Part shown: positions 23,483 through 34,755 of the stretch, piece by piece
Position numbering within the stretch: position 1 is the stretch's first letter
How the letters are laid out: every line of letters begins with the position of its first letter
Source: Hofstenia miamia
Taxonomy: Eukaryota > Xenacoelomorpha > Acoela
Direction: 5' to 3'
NCBI GenBank assembly: GCA_004352715.1
Contig: SCFE01000069.1
Span: 636,635-700,634 of the forward strand
Length of the DNA: 64,000 nucleotides
Program-made: the position numbers and the translations under genes
Notes under the pieces: generated by a model
Told to the model about the DNA's origin: nothing
The model's input: only the letters and a program-made list of their open reading frames with translations
The model's database searches: none

Positions 23483-24482
23483 NNNNNNNNNNNNNNNNNN
23501 NNNNNNNNNNNNNNNNNNNNNNNNNNNNNNNNNNNNNNNNNNNNNNNNNNNNNNNNNNNNNNNNNNNNNNNNNNNNNNNNNNNNNNNNNNNNNNNNNNNN
23601 NNNNNNNNNNNNNNNNNNNNNNNNNNNNNNNNNNNNNNNNNNNNNNNNNNNNNNNNNNNNNNNNNNNNNNNNNNNNNNNNNNNNNNNNNNNNNNNNNNNN
23701 NNNNNNNNNNNNNNNNNNNNNNNNNNNNNNNNNNNNNNNNNNNNNNNNNNNNNNNNNNNNNNNNNNNNNNNNNNNNNNNNNNNNNNNNNNNNNNNNNNNN
23801 NNNNNNNNNNNNNNNNNNNNNNNNNNNNNNNNNNNNNNNNNNNNNNNNNNNNNNNNNNNNNNNNNNNNNNNNNNNNNNNNNNNNNNNNNNNNNNNNNNNN
23901 NNNNNNNNNNNNNNNNNNNNNNNNNNNNNNNNNNNNNNNNNNNNNNNNNNNNNNNNNNNNNNNNNNNNNNNNNNNNNNNNNNNNNNNNNNNNNNNNNNNN
24001 NNNNNNNNNNNNNNNNNNNNNNNNNNNNNNNNNNNNNNNNNNNNNNNNNNNNNNNNNNNNNNNNNNNNNNNNNNNNNNNNNNNNNNNNNNNNNNNNNNNN
24101 NNNNNNNNNNNNNNNNNNNNNNNNNNNNNNNNNNNNNNNNNNNNNNNNNNNNNNNNNNNNNNNNNNNNNNNNNNNNNNNNNNNNNNNNNNNNNNNNNNNN
24201 NNNNNNNNNNNNNNNNNNNNNNNNNNNNNNNNNNNNNNNNNNNNNNNNNNNNNNNNNNNNNNNNNNNNNNNNNNNNNNNNNNNNNNNNNNNNNNNNNNNN
24301 NNNNNNNNNNNNNNNNNNNNNNNNNNNNNNNNNNNNNNNNNNNNNNNNNNNNNNNNNNNNNNNNNNNNNNNNNNNNNNNNNNNNNNNNNNNNNNNNNNNN
24401 NNNNNNNNNNNNNNNNNNNNNNNNNNNNNNNNNNNNNNNNNNNNNNNNNNNNNNNNNNNNNNNNNNNNNNNNNNNNNNNNNN
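23483..24482. other. 1000-base assembly gap
   Basis: Ns only. Confidence 0.99.
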
Positions 24483-24668
24483 AATGAAATCAGGAGTAGA
24501 TTGCTGAAGAAATTGAACTGAAGCCTTTGCTGTGTGAACCCTGGCACCATCCTGCTGCCATGTCCATGTTTGGTCGCCCATTACATTCCGAATGTCGCTG
24601 AACATCTGCGGGAGCATCTCCTCACAATAAACTTGTTGGTTTACTGTTTTTTTTCCTGCCTTCAGCAC
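24483..24668 (-). pseudogene. Tc1/mariner-superfamily transposase fragment
   Basis: The minus strand reads ...KAGKKTVNQQVYCEEMLPQM, then TWTWQQDGARVHTAKASVQF and LQQSTPDFI before the gap. The W-QQDGA-x2-HTAK block is the second catalytic aspartate region of the IS630/Tc1/mariner DDE transposases. About 62 codons are visible; the C-terminus with the third acidic residue lies in the gap. Upstream of 24668 the similarity stops with stop codons in frame. Confidence 0.8.
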
Positions 24669-25069
24669 GCATGTTATTCATGATTTAATTTGACCTTCAA
24701 ATTTTCTGCTTTTCTAGCGACCACTCTGTAGTTTAACACGGATATCAGTTTTCTTAAGAAATAGTTATATGTTGGTGTATTAGTACTTTTAAAACACCCA
24801 TCTCTTCAGTAGAATCAAATGACACCCAAAATATGGTGACCAAGTGTTTCATACATTTAAGAATGTAATTTTAACATCCATATTGAATCCGAAGTTCGCA
24901 CCAAATGAATTGATTAATATAATTAGGCTTTTATTACTAATTACTTTTTAGATCACTGAACGACTCTTGAGCAGTGAAAACATGGAGTTACACATGTGCA
25001 AAACATAGTAGAATTGCAAATTGAAATTTATTCATCTCGAGCAAAAACAAGAATAAATTAATGAGTGGC

Positions 25070-25780
25070 CGAGTTCAGAGGTGATAGAGAAAATGTGTTG
25101 GTAGAAAAAAGCAACCCAGTGAAAATTCCTGAAATCAAAGACAAATTGTAATGAGAGAGGAATGGTCATAAGAGAATTTTGTGTTTTACTCGGAATATTG
25201 GCTTAGCAACATTGCAGAAGATGCTGGGTGAGTTGAAGCTTCAAAAACTTTGCTCAAGACGTGTCACAAAATTTTAACTCGCGAAATGTGTGACAACTGA
25301 TTGGAGTGCTGTTTGGAGAATTCCGGACACCATTATCTCTATATATCCCTTATAATAAACGAGAGTTCAAAGAGTGGAAATGCACAATGGAGAACCATCA
25401 TATATCTTAGATCATTCATATCCCATAGAAAAGCGACAGTATTGACTTTTTACTGTGATGCTTAAGACATTGTAAACTCCATTTTTAAAATAGCAAGTCT
25501 ACCAACTCTGAATATTATTCTATCTTGGTGAATGAAGCAAAAAAAACTGGATAAATCCTAGAAATTGTGATTTGTGGTTACTGCAAGATAATTCACAGTA
25601 GTTAGCACTAATTGGATTCAAGTTGTTGAGGCCTCCTCCATGCTCTTATGATTTAACTACAAACGAATTTCAGTTGTTCACACTTCTGTGACAACCATTC
25701 TGACTCAAAGTTCGAGTCTCAACCTCAGAATTTTTGAAAAACGGCTCCCAAGGCTTTGTGAAGCAATGCCAAAATCAATA
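25070..25780 (+). pseudogene. Degraded mariner transposase
   Basis: Broken frames on the plus strand give LATLQKMLGELKLQKLCSRR (the helix-turn-helix-to-catalytic linker of mariner) and later LLQDNS, FKLLRPPPCSYDLTTNEF and QLF. The last resembles the mariner signature around the HPPYSPDLAPSDYHLF block, which carries the third catalytic D. Many stops. It is distinct from the nearby minus-strand Tc1/mariner fragment. Confidence 0.6.
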
Positions 25781-26734
25781 CAAACAGCAGTTATATTTTA
25801 GTTTATCTTGTTATTATAATAATTTTATTAATTTCTTAGTCCTATTTCTTATATATTCCGCCTCATTAGTGATGAACGCCATCAGCGTTTTTATCGACTA
25901 ATGAAACTACACGATTTTTTGACAAATTACCAAATTGCTACTATCTGATAAGTTCCACGTTGATAAAATAGATAGTGTAAATAATATTAAAACTCAAGTT
26001 TTATTGTTACTTGGATTTGTTACTTACTACAAGTAGCCAACAGACTCCCAAACTCACTAGTTGAATTTGAAATATTGTAACTTCAAATTTTGTGTATTTT
26101 TTGATTGGAGAAAATTATCATGAAATTGTCTTATTTCATACTAGAGTAAACACATTTACTCTACTGCCATAAAGCCTACCAAAAATATAGAGCGCCTCTG
26201 AACACTCTTCAATTTATGTCCAATAGCTTTTAAATTTTAGGAATTCTGTTGGATTGAGGACAAATAAACCATTCAAATGTCATATAAGATCCCTCGATCT
26301 TACCCCATTAGATTAATTTTATAGGGCTATGCAGGAAGGAATGTATTAATGTAGACATTAAATCATATTCAACTTTAGTAATACATTTTTTGAAATTCTT
26401 TAGAACTTTAAAGTTATATTATTATGTATTTTTGGAAACTACTAGAAATAGATTATCTACAGCAATGAAGAATAAGCAAAAGCAATAAGAATCCATGCAA
26501 ATCATAGAGCTGAAGTTATCTCGTGCAGCATTGAAGCACAACATATTAAAAAAATAACAAAGAAACATAAGCTTGCAGAACCTTTGCACCTAAGTCATCA
26601 TTACTTGCATAAAAATATCTATACCTTGTTCTGTTGCTCTGACCTAAAGCCTATATCCAAACCTCATTCGATTTCAAAAATGGCTAAAATCATTTGTTTA
26701 GAAACAGAGCTTAAAAAATTATGAAAAATCTTTG

Positions 26735-26822
26735 AAAAAGACAGTTCCTTTTGACATCACAAAATAAGTATTTTTTTTAAAAAGACAGTTCCTTTTGACA
26801 TCACAAAATAAGTATTTTTTTT
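26735..26822. repeat. Two tandem copies of a 44-bp unit
   Basis: The unit beginning aaaaagacagttccttttga is present twice, end to end, without mismatches. 25781-27050 otherwise shows no gene. Confidence 0.9.
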
Positions 26823-27054
26823 ACATTTGCACTAAATTTTGACCTTAGGTTGCAATGGACAATATTAAATAACTTTATTCAAAATAACATGAAGTGTTAA
26901 CTATAGAATTTCACACTTACTAAAAATTTAAAGCATGTAAGAATACCCTAAGCCAACTTTAACATTAAAAATCCAATTAGTCGTTCAAATTCGTTTTACG
27001 CATGAGAGATTTTAAATTGGAACAGAGCAATTAACAAAACTAAAATTAGATTAA

Positions 27055-27990
27055 CACTAGAACGCCGGTAACAGTCACCCCTTCTCGACCGGGTCATTAA
27101 TAAACAAGATTTATCCATCTTAACTGGTGATATTGAACATAAACTAGTTCATTGATATTCTACGATTAATTCTTAAATGATATGCATGGTAAATATGAAA
27201 AAACAATAGTTTCAACAGATTTTATTAGCAAAGAACTAAAATATGAAATTAAAAAACTTCAGTCTGGAAAGTTTTCATCACTCTCCTATCCTTTTTCAAT
27301 GGTGGAGTTCAATATCAGCTTAATCATTTTTGGCGTGAATAAAAGTCGCAATGCCCTAATTTCAGAGTTGATCTTACTTATAGCGAATGGCTTGATATCT
27401 GGGGACTTGGAGAAAAGGTTTCTTTTGAAGAAGGTTTACCCGATGCTAATGAGTTGATTCCAGTTTTGGTCTTTGGAAATGTAGGCTGCAGTGGAAGAAG
27501 TGACATTCAACTCTTCATCGTCAACAGGGTATGATTCACCACGACAGCCTTCTTCAGAAACACAGACCAACATGCACAGGAATTTCTTCTGAATCGACAA
27601 GGTGCTCCTCCTCAGATGACTCATCAGCATTCCACAACTGTTGCAATGCTATAAGAGCAGCCGTTCTCTTCGACATGATGAATAGAAATGCCTGCTGTCC
27701 TGTGGAGTGTAATTCTTCCCTGAGGCGTAGATTGGATGCAGATAAACCACTTAGAAGCGTCCTTAATGCGTTCACTTTTTTTCAGGTCATGAATGACTCG
27801 TACTTTAAGATAGACGTTCGATTTAAAACAAAAGTAAATCTGATATCTTGATAAATCCATAAGAAACATGTAGTGCGTCGTTTGTTTGAAATTTACAAGG
27901 GTCTCATTTTTATATATCATGCAATATTTCAAAAACATTAACACTTATTTTCTAAGAAGGTGCTGAATGACGGGTCTCAGCATTCTAGGG
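27055..27990. mobile_element. piggyBac-like element, 936 bp, TTAA flanked
   Basis: Flanked by TTAA at 27051-27054 and 27991-27994. The left end CACTAGAACGCCGGTAAC and the inverted right end CCCTAGAATGCTGAGACC agree at 9 of the first 11 positions. TTAA targets with CCCTAGAA-type ends define piggyBac. It contains transposase remnants on the minus strand and is much shorter than an autonomous copy. Confidence 0.8.
27180..27690 (-). pseudogene. piggyBac transposase remnant (N-terminal part)
   Basis: Starting near 27688 the minus strand reads MSKRTAALIALQQLWNADES and SEEEHLVDSEEIPV, the acidic N-terminus usual in piggyBac transposases. Then, in shifted frames, come YISKDQNWNQL and, near 27430-27310, SKSPDIKPFAISKINSEIRA and LFTPKMIKLILNST, like the start of the conserved transposase domain. 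The catalytic core is absent and frames are broken. Confidence 0.6.
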
Positions 27991-28908
27991 TTAATCTACA
28001 AATAGAGTGATTCACTTAGACTCTGACCTAAAGGGGAGGGGGATTAGAATTCTGGGGTAGGTTGCGACATATATACACTTCGGGAATATATAGGCTATAA
28101 TAGTATTGTGTTGACTATTGCTGAAAAAACAGACAAACACATATTGCATCGGCAATTTAAAAGTAGGCCTAATTGAGTGTAATTGAGATATTTGTATGGT
28201 TTTATTGTGTACAGCTCATAGCCGACATGACATGGCTCATGTACCATCCAGCCGAGGTTTTTATAGGGGGAGTTATCGCCCCTAAAAGCTCTACATGAAA
28301 CACAGTACAGATATCGAACAAACTATAGCTTTTGTAAATGCAAACCAAAAACGGTCATTAAAACATCATTTATAAATCACTTACGTTTCTTTGCATCTCG
28401 TTTACACGCTCATTGAACCTGTCAGCGGACTAAAATAATCGATATAAAAATCATTAAGCTAAAGTTCACCTCGGCAGCAGAAGCCAAGGAAACTTAAAAA
28501 TATACCACATAAAAAAACGATCAATTCCAAAAATGGAGACATGATCCTCAGAAGTTTACAAATGTTAACTTAGAAAACATTACAATCAGATGATCAAAAA
28601 TGAAGCCATAGTGGTTTAAAAAGTATGTGATGGTTCACCTGTTCATCAAAACTGCCATCTGTTGGTTTACGGCCAACGTTAAAAACCAATAATTGAAATA
28701 AGTAGATCAAGAAAATAAATCGAAAAAACCTAATATACAGAATAACAAAAAATCATACCGGGTTTGAGCGAATTTCTCCTTCAGGTGATTCTTTATTGTC
28801 AACATACTAAATCAATTTGTGACTAAAGTCTTACATTCTGACTTACCGTTTGCGTTGGGGGATTGAAAAACTAAAAAATGTGTATTATGAGGAAATTAAT
28901 CATATGTT

Positions 28909-28931
28909 ATATATATATATATATATATATA
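28909..28931. repeat. (TA)n microsatellite
   Basis: TA run. No gene was recognised between 27995 and 29291. Confidence 0.85.
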
Positions 28932-29291
28932 GATTGGCAAAAGAAGCATATTACCTCTCCCACGGGATCTTCAACAATTTGATCATCTTCAACTTCATAA
29001 TGCTAAATTACATTATTATTTAAACAATAAGACATGCAAAGGACAGAGGTTGATCCAAAAACCATGATGGGGAGGTATCAGGGCGATTCGGAAACAGGCC
29101 ATGAACTGCTAATTTGCGTCAGGCTTACTTAGGAGGCGGGATATCCTAGACATTTTGGAACTCAATCAAAAACAGGTTTAGTGATAGACACTAGTTTGTA
29201 TAAACAAAACGTAATTAAAAGCAACCAATTAAATTCAATGAACCCAACATTGATGCAATGTGTTTTGTTTCGCCTTCACCATTAAAAACAC

Positions 29292-29491
29292 ATGGGCAGA
29301 AGCTGTTCAATAGCATGTTGCAAAACGGGTTATTATTCAAAACCTAACATTCCAATCTATTGTTTTCCAAGTGATCCTGAAAGACGGTCTATTTGGCAAG
29401 CCAGTCTCCCACATATAATTACGAATTAACTCAAAATATGGCAGTGTGTTGATTACATTTCCCAGACGACGTGCAAAGGGAAAAACAAAAG
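29292..29491 (+). pseudogene. THAP-type zinc-finger exon, broken
   Basis: From ATG the frame reads MGRSCSIACCKTGYYSKPNI, then IYCFPSDPERRSIWQASLP, and after a one-base shift AVC*LHFPDDVQREK. The layout C-x4-C, then FPxD-x3-R-x2-W, then C-x2-HF matches the THAP DNA-binding domain, which is found in P-element-type transposases and in host THAP proteins. The stop inside the C-x2-H motif is TGA at a position where CGA (Arg) would fit, as expected from CpG decay. A GTAGTT donor-like site follows the last codons. Likely a transposase relic or a dead exon. Confidence 0.6.
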
Positions 29492-30378
29492 GTAGTTTTT
29501 TGCAATGGGTATATATATATCAGCATCTAATGTATAGAATAGGATATACATTTATATAAACTTATGTGAATCCTATTTAGACTATATTTTTGTAATTTAT
29601 TCAAATGCATTATTTAGTAAATATAAAATATAGTATACATGTACATATCTCAGACTTAGCAGACTTGTCCTGCATCAAAGCAAATGTCAATCATTAAAGT
29701 CGTTTTTTGATGTTCAGATTTTTTAAATGGGCATTCAGATTGTGGTTGTGATTAAAATTGTCTCCCAAGGACAAGCGTAATATATATTCAATTGTTTTAT
29801 TTGCATAATTGTTTGGTTGCAAAACTAAGCAGATGACCCATTAAATGAAAATAGAAACTATGAGTTTCATACTAAATCGTATACGTTTTTGAAATAAAAA
29901 TTTATAGGTCTCCGCTAATTCATTTTATACATTTTCAGGTATTTGTATTTATTTTTTAATCTTTAATTCATTTTATTCTTCCGTGTTTACATGTATTACA
30001 CTACTGTGTGTCAGGCCTTGAAGCGGGTGAAAATTTCTCACCCCTACTGTGTGTTACATTTTTTGTTAATTGGGTTTAGTTATTGCTGATTACTTTGCAA
30101 AATTTTTATGCAATTCATTGTATTCCTAATTTTTTTGTGTTCGAAATTGTTCACCAATATGATGTCTCCAAACAGAAAGTCTTGCATAATTATAAAATAA
30201 GATTCATTCGCCAAATCTGCATGTTTTTTCAAATAATAAAATGTTAAGCCATTTGTGACTAACTCAATGATGCTATAGTAAAATGTTGAAATGAAAAACT
30301 ACCTTAGGCCACTTTTCCCAACATATTGAACTAAAAATATTAAGCCAGTCTTAATATATAATTTGGGTTTGTTTAAGA

Positions 30379-30990
30379 GGATTTCTTGTCCCTGTTGTAC
30401 CACCATCTATGTTTGCAAATGTGTCTAATTCTATTATTCCTCATTCACCACCGAAAAGTACTTTGCGAACTAGTTTCGAAGTTCGGGGAACTCAGCCTGA
30501 TGAATTGCCTGAATTCAATGATATGGATGTCATTAATTAAGACAATTTCGAAAATGACTTTCATTCAAATATGCAATTGATTTCACATTGTGTGCAAGTA
30601 TTTGCAAATCAAAAATATTTTGCGTTGTTATCAAATGATTTTTATGGTCCCATTTTCAAGTTTTTTGTTTTCTGAATAAATCTGAATCAGGATATCATTG
30701 TTTGTGCTAACAGATTTAAAAAAAATTCGTATGAATTGTCTAGATAGTGGTTTTGTAACGAGATGAAGTTTTTAGGTGCTTGACTTCTTTAGTTGAGGAA
30801 AATGAAAAAATCTGACAAAGAAAATTTTTGAACGCCAGATTCATTTATTAAATAGTAATGTTAAGGATACAACGACAATTTTATACGATCAAACTGATGT
30901 GCTATTGGCGTGTGGGTTGTGTTCATTAAGTAGACCTGCATACCAATATGCTCTCAATTATTGTTATTTGCCAAGTATTGGTTATTTGCA
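30379..30990 (+). pseudogene. Possible P-element-like transposase remnant
   Basis: About 900 bp after the THAP exon, open stretches read VPVVPPSMFANVSNS, PPKSTLRTSFEVRGTQPDEL, then a coiled-coil-like EENEKLTKKIFERQIHL and LLACGLCSLSRPAYQYALNY. The last resembles the S-P/R-x-AY block that follows the coiled coil of THAP9/P-type transposases. Several stops. The assignment is tentative and rests on order (THAP, coiled coil, AY block). Confidence 0.35.
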
Positions 30991-31688
30991 AAAAAAAATA
31001 TTTCAACTATTGTAGGGGCAATATAAATACAAATATAAAATAATGAATTCCTATAAATATATTTGAAAATAGCAAATTAATTTGGAAGCTTTTCAAAATA
31101 AGTGTGTGAATCTGAATTTATAACTATGGCAATTCATGCAGTAAGCAGAAGTCAAATAGAAAAATTGTGCCCTCATACCGGCCCTGCTCCACTTCCATCT
31201 CTGCTATCAACAAACAAAATGTATCTAATGTATTCAGAGATACAATCAATGAATCAGAGGTTTTGCGAAATAAGAAAGAGCTTTTTAACATCACTTAATA
31301 TGAAAAACTACATATCACCTAGTGTGGTAACTAAGTTTTAAAAAGTCCAATTTTCGTAGAGTAGGATAATTAGATTTCCCCTTTATATGTTAATAAGACT
31401 GAATTATCGATATTAGAAGGGCAGTAAGCAAAACTTGATTAGCCTTCACCTGAAATTAACATTTTGTTTGAGAACACGAAGAGCATGTAGAGAATTTGCA
31501 TGTATTCATTAAATTTTGCAAATATTTTGCAAGTTTTGTAGAGTAATTGTTTCTTTATGCAATCTAGGTGTCTGTCGAGTTAATTTTGGATCAATCACAA
31601 GTGAATTCTAGCAGTGTGCGTAGTTGTATCAATTTTCAATTTCATGCTTCAACAGCATCACCTGTCAAAATGTAATGCACCTGGAAAC

Positions 31689-32421
31689 CAGGGGTGCCGT
31701 TTATGGTATGGCCATATATGGTAAGGCGGAATTTTTTAGCCATCCATAATGGCCACTATGAAAATATGGTGAATGACGGTGAAATATACGTAGAATACGT
31801 GTGGTAATACAAATACCAATTAAATAGTGATTTCTAATTTTTAATAACAAATAACAAATTGCATGGTAATACAAATACCAATTAAATAGTGATTTCTAAT
31901 TTTTAATAACAAATAACAAATTGCAAGCTGCAATTATATGACACATTTTTGTGTAATATGAAATAGCATAGTGATGTCACAATGCACAAGCAATTCAGTA
32001 GGTCGCAAAACGATTTTGAAACATTCAAAAACAAATTTTAAAGTAAACTAATAAGCCAATTATTTTTTGTTTGTTTTCGAATACAACGTTCTTTGTTATC
32101 CGCAACCATCATAAATTTTGAAACATAAATTAATAGTCAGTATTTGTTTGCAATCCACTATTACAAATAGGAAACAACTTCATCTTTTGTATTTGTATAT
32201 AATCTGCTGAAAATGCTTTCTAAACTTTTGCAAATTTAACAATTTCATTGTAGCATATTATAAATTCTGTATATGAAAGAATAAATTTATGGATTTTCAT
32301 TATGACCATATATATAAATTTACCAACCATAATGGCGATAAACTTTTTTCCTACCATACCATTATGGTATCCATAATATGAAACATAATGCTATGGTACT
32401 ATACCATAATCGGCACCTCTG
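31689..32421. mobile_element. hAT-like MITE, 733 bp
   Basis: The left end is CAGGGGTGCCGTTTATGGTA and the inverted right end is CAGAGGTGCCGATTATGGTA. It is flanked by a perfect 8-bp duplication CTGGAAAC (31681-31688 and 32422-32429). CAGRG-type ends with 8-bp duplications are typical of hAT transposons. Subterminal ATGGTA motifs are repeated in both orientations. No transposase ORF. Confidence 0.88.
31802..31925. repeat. Two tandem copies of a 62-bp unit within the hAT MITE
   Basis: The unit beginning tggtaatacaaataccaatt occurs twice in a row. 32430-33767 shows no gene. Confidence 0.9.
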
Positions 32422-33767
32422 CTGGAAACAACTATGCAGTGTGAAAATGTAATTAAATGTAATTGATGCTCACTTTTTGATTTAAAGTGTTTTATTATGC
32501 AAACCTAAAGGCATACTAAACCAATTTAATTACACACTTCACAAATATTCGAAGAATTTGATACGAAAAACAATAAAATATTACTAAATTTCCATTAATG
32601 CTCATAAGTAATTTTTCCCTTTCGTCAGTTCCATTAATGGATTTTTAAGAAATCCATTTTCCATGAAATTAAACTTAATTTTTTAACAGCCTTGACATCA
32701 GGTACTCTGGAGAAGGGAATTCTTGATTTAAGAATACAAATCTAAATGAAAATCAATTTTATGGAGAAGATTTGGTACATTTTTTGCTAATGGGGAGTAA
32801 TGCATTCCTTGATTCTCCCACCCCAACCTTGGATACGCTATTGCAAAGGAATAAAAGACACTAAAAAAATTTATTAAGCCTGAGACGACAGCTTAAGTTA
32901 ATCACATTGATGCTTACGCATTACAATGTTAATAAATATTTGAAATTTCTTTTAAACTTGAAGTAATCGTTACACGAATATATTTTATTCAAATGCCGCC
33001 CTCTATCGAGACTAGACAGAATTTTCAATATATAACTTACCTCAAATTTGTGCTTCATGGTTATAGTAAATGGAAGGAATAAAAATTCTGGTAATGTTGC
33101 AAAAACTAACACTTTAGAAATTTATATTAATTTTATCCATTGTGACGAAATAGTTTACTTCCTCTACATTTTGTTTACCTAACGTAGTAAACTTGTTTGG
33201 ATGTTTTGCTAAAGTTTGCAAAGTGCTGCCAAATGTGAAAAACTGCATATTTTTGTGGAATCTTTTGATATAAATATTTGCAAAAATTAATCTTTTATCA
33301 TACATTTTCGAAAAAAGGTTATGACTTACATTTTTCTTTCTGTCCTATCCTGATTAACGGAAATTCAACAGCTTAAACTGTGTAATTGTTATATAAATAA
33401 TAGTCTAGGCTAACGTTACATACTAAGTTACATACAATATCTTATTATTCAATTTTTTTTAAAAGGCCAATATGCAAAATTATACTAGAGAAGGAAAATA
33501 ATCCCAGTTTAATTTCCGTAAAATGTACTGTCGCATCATATAGAACACTATACTAGATTTTACTTTAAACAAAAACTTTGTAAAGAAATGTTATGCTTAA
33601 TTTTACTAACTAATGTAACCTGTTGAAGTTATTAACCCTGTTTCCACTAGGACTTTTTCAAAATCTGCGATGACTTCAACAAAAACTTTTTTAGACATCT
33701 ATAATTCACGAACCAATGAGGATATTTAATATCTAAAAACCCAAGATAGAGAATTGTCTCTCCTTTA

Positions 33768-34325
33768 TTTTCCGTCTTAAATTCGCGAATATTTCAGGGT
33801 AGTTTTTGTTCCCATAGGCCTTCAATCTATTTTCCGTCTTAAATTCGCGAATATTTCAGGGTAGTTTTTGTTCCCATAGNNNNNNNNNNNNNNNNNNNNN
33901 NNNNNNNNNNNNNNNNNNNNNNNNNNNNNNNNNNNNNNNNNNNNNNNNNNNNNNNNNNNNNNNNNNNNNNNNNNNNNNNNNNNNNNNNNNNNNNNNNNNN
34001 NNNNNNNNNNNNNNNNNNNNNNNNNNNNNNNNNNNNNNNNNNNNNNNNNNNNNNNNNNNNNNNNNNNNNNNNNNNNNNNNNNNNNNNNNNNNNNNNNNNN
34101 NNNNNNNNNNNNNNNNNNNNNNNNNNNNNNNNNNNNNNNNNNNNNNNNNNNNNNNNNNNNNNNNNNNNNNNNNNNNNNNNNNNNNNNNNNNNNNNNNNNN
34201 NNNNNNNNNNNNNNNNNNNNNNNNNNNNNNNNNNNNNNNNNNNNNNNNNNNNNNNNNNNNNNNNNNNNNNNNNNNNNNNNNNNNNNNNNNNNNNNNNNNN
34301 NNNNNNNNNNNNNNNNNNNNNNNNN
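33768..34325. other. Repeated contig edge and 446-base gap
   Basis: A stretch of about 50 bp (ttccgtcttaaattcgcgaa ... ttcccatag) occurs twice just before the Ns (33880-34325), as in other gap-edge duplications here. Confidence 0.85.
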
Positions 34326-34528
34326 TGACTGCATTTGCTCGTGCACACGGTGTCACTCAATCATGAGAGAGCTCCCTTTGTTTGAACGATCACTGCCCAA
34401 AGCTTTTCCCTCAAGCTTACTTTAGAAACTATTCTTAGACTTATTCTTAGTATACATCAAGTCCTACAACAATAGCATGTAGCTGTCCTGAAATATCACA
34501 ATAATAATGCTGTGAAATTAGCCAAATA

Positions 34529-34755
34529 GGCGTTATTGCAGATCAGGGGACTCTGATATATAAACATATTGTTTCTACGCAACACTGTATATGACGTCAT
34601 CTAAACGTAAACTTAAATTCTAAATTTTACAATATTCTATAGACCTAAACCCAAAACAATGAATTTTTAACATTATGATGACGTAAACCCTTAGCATGTT
34701 ATTTGATGTAAATTCGGCTTTTAGAAATCAGAGTCCCCTGATCTGCAATAACGCC
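34529..34755. mobile_element. 227-bp MITE with perfect 29-bp terminal repeats
   Basis: The ends are perfect inverted repeats of 29 bp beginning GGCGTTATTGCAGATCAGGG (34529-34557 and 34727-34755). It is flanked by the 8-bp duplication GCCAAATA (34521-34528 and 34756-34763). The GG terminus with 8-bp duplication could fit Merlin or a divergent hAT; the family is unresolved. Perfect ends imply recent activity. 34764-36535 contains no gene that I can support. Confidence 0.88.

Noticed and set aside
31102-31341. 79-codon frame after the P-like remnant
   Set aside because: Could be part of the same dead transposase but no motif supports it.
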